9,775 nucleotides of DNA from the NCBI GenBank assembly GCA_021784975.1, contig JAJYGU010000225.1, forward strand, positions 1-9,775. The letters run 5' to 3'. Position numbers and translations under genes: made by a program. This stretch comes from Planctomycetota bacterium (GTDB lineage: Bacteria; Planctomycetota; Planctomycetia; Pirellulales; Thermoguttaceae). Below are positions 6,811-9,775 of this stretch, piece by piece. Within the stretch, counting starts at the first letter, position 1. Every line of letters begins with the position of its first letter. Below the pieces are notes generated by a model. It saw only the letters and a program-made list of their open reading frames with translations, was not told the DNA's origin and searched no databases.

Positions 6811-7958
6811 TGCGATACCTCCTGCCGGGCCCAACGGTCGGCTTCGAGCACCTGCGCCAGGCTAGGGTTGGGGTCAAACTCATGATTTTCCAAGACCCGG
6901 CGACATGCCGGAACGATTTCAGGGAAGGCCAATCGGCCGCCCAGGAAGGCAGCCACGGCGGCCTCGTTGGCGCCGTTGAGGACCGCTCCCGCGGTTCCCC
7001 CGGCAGCGGCGGCCTCGAGGCCCAATTTAAGGGCGTCGAAGCGTTCCAGGTCGGGTGGCTCGAACTGCAAATGCATCCCTCGGCTCCAATCGAACTTGGC
7101 GGCCACGCCGTTGCGGCGCTCAGGCCAAGTCAAGGCATACTGGATCGGCAGCCTCATGTCGGGCGGGCTCATTTGCGCAACCACCGAGCCATCCTTGTAC
7201 TCTACCATGGAATGTACCACGGATTGAGGGTGGATGACGACGCTGATCTGATCGGCCGTGAGGTCGAACAGCCAGCGGGCTTCGATGATCTCCAGGGCCT
7301 TGTTCATCAGGGTGGCCGAATCCACGGTGACTTTCGGCCCCATATCCCAGGTGGGGTGGGCTAGGGCCTCGGCCACCGTCACCTGACCCAGTTGCTCGAT
7401 TGAATAGGTGCGGAAGGGCCCCCCGCTGGCCGTCAGAATCACCCGGCGGACCTCGTCCCGCCGTCCGGCCTGCAATGCCTGAAAGACGGCGCTGTGTTCG
7501 CTGTCGACCGGCAGGATAGCGGCACGCCGTTGGCGGGCAAGCTGGGTGACCAGTGGACCGCCGACCACCAGGCTTTCCTTGTTTGCCAGGGCAACCGTCT
7601 TGCTCGCCTCCAAGGCGGCCCAGGTGCCTTGCAGCCCGGCGCTCCCGACGACGGCCGATACCACAATTTCCACCTCGGGATCGCGGACTAGCGCTGCGAC
7701 CGCCTCGGAACCAGTAAGCAACTCGGTCTCGCCCGGCAGCGGCGACCAATCTTGATTAGCGGCGGCGGCCGGGTCGGTGACTACAATGCGGCTTGGCCGC
7801 ATGGCCTGGGACTGGCGCAGCAGAAGCTGGGTGTTGCGATGGGCGGAGAGTCCGACCGCGCGAAGTCTGCCCTCGGAGGCCGCGATCACTTCCAGCGTGC
7901 TACAGCCGATGCTCCCGGTGGACCCGAGGATGGCAACGTGGGTAACGCGGTCGGTCAT
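6795..7958 (-). CDS. dxr: 1-deoxy-D-xylulose 5-phosphate reductoisomerase
   Basis: Cytosolic enzyme that converts 1-deoxy-D-xylulose 5-phosphate to 2-C-methyl-D-erythritol 4-phosphate using NADPH and a divalent metal, the first committed step of the MEP isoprenoid pathway. The 387-residue protein is close to the usual length (E. coli 398). Residues 12-18 are the NADPH-binding GSTGSIG. ANKESLV (K128) follows, then VDSEHSA with metal ligands D152 and E154, ASGGPF (about 177-182), HPTWDMGPK (from H201), and MNKALEIIEARWLF with the third metal ligand E223. GANEAAVAAFL marks the C-terminal helical part. All key residues are present. The ATG at 7958 is chosen because MTDRVTHVAILGSTG is the expected N-terminus; an in-frame ATG at 8009 would add 17 residues unlike the family. 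It lies 81 bases after the topoisomerase gene on the same strand and overlaps rseP downstream. Confidence 0.97.
   Translation of the reverse strand: MTDRVTHVAILGSTGSIGCSTLEVIAASEGRLRAVGLSAHRNTQLLLRQSQAMRPSRIVVTDPAAAANQDWSPLPGETELLTGSEAVAALVRDPEVEIVVSAVVGSAGLQGTWAALEASKTVALANKESLVVGGPLVTQLARQRRAAILPVDSEHSAVFQALQAGRRDEVRRVILTASGGPFRTYSIEQLGQVTVAEALAHPTWDMGPKVTVDSATLMNKALEIIEARWLFDLTADQISVVIHPQSVVHSMVEYKDGSVVAQMSPPDMRLPIQYALTWPERRNGVAAKFDWSRGMHLQFEPPDLERFDALKLGLEAAAAGGTAGAVLNGANEAAVAAFLGGRLAFPEIVPACRRVLENHEFDPNPSLAQVLEADRWARQEVSHWVYT
6817..6823 (-). promoter_or_regulatory. Strong Shine-Dalgarno of rseP, inside dxr
   Basis: Read on the - strand, AGGAGGT lies 6 bases before the TTG at 6810. It is the best ribosome binding site in the window and fixes a non-ATG start. 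Because it is embedded in the last codons of dxr, ribosomes finishing dxr would arrive next to it. Confidence 0.75.
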
Positions 7959-8039
7959 GCAGGCCCGCCGACGAGTGATAGGAATGGTGAAAGACGGGTC
8001 ATTGTACATGCCCCCCTGCCCGGTGGCAAGCCAAACCGG

Positions 8040-9149
8040 TTAGTCCAGCCAATCTTTCGCCTTCAGCCGCTCAGGGGTGTACTGCTCGGTGACGTAGCTG
8101 ATGTCGCGGCTGATGAGGGCCTCGACTTCGAGTTTGAAGCCGTTGTCCAACAGCCGCTTGATCTCTTTTTGCCAAGCCGCCTTGTGGGCAAACCAGGGAT
8201 AGCCGGCGATCTGCTTGGCCCGCTTGCGGTCAGTGTCGCTTAGGGCGATCTTGACGCTATCCGACAGCCCGCAGCGCTCGAAGTCGATCGAGCGGATGCC
8301 CAGGAAGCGGGCGTCGGGGATGGCCATCCGCTGTGACTCGAAGGCTAAGTTGATCGAGCCCTGCTTGATGACGCTGTAGATGTAGTATCCCCAGGGATCG
8401 TTATCCAAGAGGCAATAGACGGGCAGCTTCAGCTCGTTGTGCAGGCGGTAGAGCATGCGGCGGACGCCCCGCGGCGGCTGACCGCCGCCGTGGGTCAAGA
8501 TGCAGTTGTTCTTTCTCCAGAACTTGTCCTCGTTGAACCGCTGCCAGACGGTGCCTTTTTCGACGTGCAAGACAAACTCGGCGTCGCATTTTCGGAACTG
8601 GATCACCTCCGGCTCGACGATGGACGGCATGGCATAACCACCCGAACCCAATCGCGAACAGTCGATCTCGTCGCCGCTATCGACCAGTACGAGGTTGCCC
8701 ACCATGCCGCCGCGGAGGTCGGCGAAGACGTGCAATTCCTCGCGGAGGCTGTTCAACAGCACTTCCACGTCCTCGATCACCGGGTCGCACTCGGCCTGGT
8801 CCTCGAAGGTTGGCTCCTTGGTTCCCTTCACGTCGTGCTTCAAACGATAGAAGAGACCACGGATGCTGAGCGTTTTCTGTTCGGCGATGAGTTCGGAGAC
8901 GCCTTGGGCCACCAACATGGTCTGCATGAAGGTCTTGGCCTGGGAGAGGTTGAACAGTTGGCGGCGGTTGGTGTTGCGGCCCATCTCGATGAACCGCTTG
9001 GTCTTGTTGTAGCGGACGTTGGAGAGGGTGCGGGCCGGGATATCGACGTGCGGATCGCGGCCCCGCTCGGCGGCCGCCGCCACCGCGTCGGCCAATTCGA
9101 CCAGCCGCTTGCGGGTTTTTGCGTCACGGGTATTTAGTTTCGTTGCCAT
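8040..9149 (-). CDS. top6A: DNA topoisomerase VI subunit A (Spo11-like)
   Basis: The DNA-cleaving subunit of a type IIB topoisomerase; with the ATPase subunit B it passes one duplex through another to relax and decatenate DNA. The 369-residue protein has an N-terminal winged-helix (5Y-CAP) domain with SIRGLFYRLKH, in which Y101 is the expected catalytic tyrosine. The Toprim domain has E197 in HVEKGTVWQRF and the D-x-D pair D249/D251 in YCLLDNDPWGYYIY, the magnesium-binding residues. THGGGQPPRGVRRML is also typical of the family. All catalytic residues look intact. The ATG at 9149 gives MATKLNTRDA, the N-terminus I recall for planctomycete members; an in-frame GTG at 9188 lies in the inverted repeat of the neighbouring element and is rejected. 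No clear Shine-Dalgarno precedes the ATG. The GxxExxY element separates it from what is probably the subunit B gene. Confidence 0.95.
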   Translation of the reverse strand: MATKLNTRDAKTRKRLVELADAVAAAAERGRDPHVDIPARTLSNVRYNKTKRFIEMGRNTNRRQLFNLSQAKTFMQTMLVAQGVSELIAEQKTLSIRGLFYRLKHDVKGTKEPTFEDQAECDPVIEDVEVLLNSLREELHVFADLRGGMVGNLVLVDSGDEIDCSRLGSGGYAMPSIVEPEVIQFRKCDAEFVLHVEKGTVWQRFNEDKFWRKNNCILTHGGGQPPRGVRRMLYRLHNELKLPVYCLLDNDPWGYYIYSVIKQGSINLAFESQRMAIPDARFLGIRSIDFERCGLSDSVKIALSDTDRKRAKQIAGYPWFAHKAAWQKEIKRLLDNGFKLEVEALISRDISYVTEQYTPERLKAKDWLD

Positions 9150-9182
9150 GAGAGACCAAAGCAAAGCGAGAAGAGGAAGGGG

Positions 9183-9212
9183 AACCACAGATGAACGCAG
9201 ATGAACGCGGAC
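9183..9212 (+). repeat. Inverted repeat, left end of GxxExxY cassette
   Basis: Matches the right end in inverted orientation at 23 of 30 positions, starting with 11 identical bases (AACCACAGATG); most differences are A/G transitions. It contains a perfect tandem duplication of CAGATGAACG (9188-9197 and 9198-9207). It lies 20 bases past the GxxExxY stop and 33 bases upstream of the subunit A start codon. Confidence 0.75.
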
Positions 9213-9231
9213 ACACGAATGATTTGCCGGG

Positions 9232-9609
9232 TCAGTTCACAAATCGTTTGATTTCTATCTTGGGTTGGCCAAAGTTGATCAACAGGCAAATCTGCATGCC
9301 CGTCGCTTTGAGATAGTTGATGCATTGGGCAAAATGCACATCATCAAAACCCTTGATCGCCTTGAGCTCTATAAGGATCGCGTTCTCGACTATCAAATCC
9401 GCCACGTAATCTCCGACGACCACTCCGTCGTCATGGACCTGAATCGGTTGTTGTTGCTGAACAAAGACACCCGCCTTTCTGAGTTCGTGGGCCAGCGCAT
9501 TCTCGTAAACCTTTTCCAGAAACCCCGCGCCCAATGCATTGCTTACACTATACGCACATCCAATGATCCGCTTCGTGACTTCGTTCAACCGTTCCGCGTC
9601 CGATATCAT
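9232..9609 (-). CDS. GxxExxY protein, PD-(D/E)XK nuclease-like
   Basis: A 125-residue protein of full length for the GxxExxY family (PD-(D/E)XK nuclease superfamily, PDDEXK_3 type). The naming motif is GFLEKVY at residues 29-35. The nuclease-like core is visible: D71 in VADLIVENA, then E81 and K83 in ILIELKAIKG, the D...E-x-K arrangement, followed by Q95 in FAQCINYLKATG and the terminal strand LLINFG. The catalytic residues look intact, so DNA cleavage is possible, but to my knowledge no function is established for the family. ATG 9609 is chosen because the N-terminus (MISDAERLNEVTKRIIGCAY) fits the family. It starts 6 bases after the stop of the upstream gene, in the same frame, and is enclosed by inverted repeats. 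It is probably transcribed with the topoisomerase genes. Confidence 0.9.
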   Translation of the reverse strand: MISDAERLNEVTKRIIGCAYSVSNALGAGFLEKVYENALAHELRKAGVFVQQQQPIQVHDDGVVVGDYVADLIVENAILIELKAIKGFDDVHFAQCINYLKATGMQICLLINFGQPKIEIKRFVN

Positions 9610-9637
9610 CGGTGTTTATCCGTGTCCATCTGTGGTT
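9608..9637 (-). repeat. Inverted repeat, right end of GxxExxY cassette
   Basis: Reads AACCACAGATGGACACGG on the - strand from 9637 and continues with degenerate 10-base units (GGATAAACA, CCGAT). It overlaps the last codons and stop of the upstream gene and the first bases of the GxxExxY start codon. Confidence 0.75.
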
Positions 9638-9775
9638 TCTAATGCTGGTCCTCCGCCCCCCTCGTTTTCCACAATAATCACGTTCTCGCCGAAATCTTCA
9701 TCGCCCTCTTCGATCTTCCGGCCGCGGTCGTCCAGGCGCACATCGGCCTGGACTGTGCGCCTGCGAGCGACTTCC
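9616..9775 (-). CDS. Probable DNA topoisomerase VI subunit B, C-terminal end (partial)
   Basis: Only the last 52 codons lie in the window; the frame is open to the right edge and ends with TAA at 9618-9616. The translation (EVARRRTVQADVRLDDRGRK..., then an acidic stretch IEEGDEDFGENVIIVENEG) has no diagnostic motif. It is assigned to subunit B by position, because subunit B normally lies directly upstream of subunit A, and its acidic tail is compatible with that. The last residues (about ETTDGHG) are encoded by the inverted repeat of the neighbouring cassette, so the native C-terminus may have been replaced. Confidence 0.55.
   Translation of the reverse strand, partial: EVARRRTVQADVRLDDRGRKIEEGDEDFGENVIIVENEGGGGPALETTDGHG

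Larger units (their letters stand above)
9183..9637 (-). mobile_element. GxxExxY gene cassette bounded by inverted repeats
   Basis: About 455 bases made of a single small gene between two imperfect 30-bp inverted repeats, both starting AACCACAGATG at the outer ends. It sits between the subunit A and probable subunit B genes of topoisomerase VI, which are normally adjacent, so it looks like an insertion. From memory, GxxExxY genes in many bacteria are flanked by such CCACAGATG-type sequences and occur in multiple scattered copies. No target-site duplication is evident at the outer edges, and no transposase is present. Mobility is inferred from structure and location, not shown. Confidence 0.55.

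Noticed and set aside
8439..9137. A 232-codon + strand frame opposite topoisomerase VI subunit A
   Set aside because: It is a shadow of a gene with intact catalytic motifs; its valine-, alanine- and leucine-rich translation has no domain.
9183..9212. CRISPR-like or direct tandem array, suggested by the repeated CAGATGAACG
   Set aside because: There are only two perfect 10-base units with no spacers. They are part of the cassette's inverted repeat.
9265..9642. A 125-codon + strand frame opposite the GxxExxY gene
   Set aside because: The - strand frame has the GxxExxY and D...E-x-K motifs. The + strand frame has none and its end lies in the inverted repeat.

Overview
The window is GC-rich bacterial DNA, most probably from a planctomycete (Pirellulales-like). 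The pointers are a bacterial DNA topoisomerase VI, a dxr-rseP pair with an enlarged RseP, exported glycosidase-like proteins of families common in Planctomycetes, a GxxExxY protein, and several different dispersed palindromic repeats. This placement is inferred from gene content, not from a marker gene.

Left half, + strand: after about 300 bases without a recognisable gene come two genes for exported proteins. The first (305-2899) is a large DUF5054/GH38-like putative glycosidase with a Sec signal peptide. The second (3172-4422) is a putative lipoprotein with a TIM-barrel hypothetical-glycosidase domain. Both probably act on glycans outside the cytoplasm, but no substrate can be read from the sequence. 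The gaps around them hold palindromes. A REP-like hairpin occurs twice, once upstream of the first gene (147-198) and once inside its reading frame (1968-2011), with 23 identical bases shared by the copies. Perfect dyads lie at 2909-2929 and 3124-3146, and a 22-bp-arm palindrome lies at 4459-4512.

Right half, - strand, read right to left: the 3' end of a gene that is probably topoisomerase VI subunit B (9616-9775, cut by the window edge), a small PD-(D/E)XK/GxxExxY gene (9232-9609), topoisomerase VI subunit A (8040-9149), dxr (6795-7958) and rseP (4714-6810). The last two overlap by 16 bases, and a strong Shine-Dalgarno sequence for rseP sits inside dxr. Subunits A and B form one ATP-dependent type IIB topoisomerase. 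Dxr catalyses the first committed step of MEP isoprenoid synthesis. RseP is an intramembrane site-2 metalloprotease.

The most interesting structure is around the GxxExxY gene. It is bounded by imperfect 30-bp inverted repeats (9183-9212 and 9608-9637, 23/30 matching) and sits between the two topoisomerase VI subunit genes, like a compact inserted element. The outer repeat supplies the last codons and the stop of the upstream gene. The GxxExxY start codon follows 6 bases later in the same frame.
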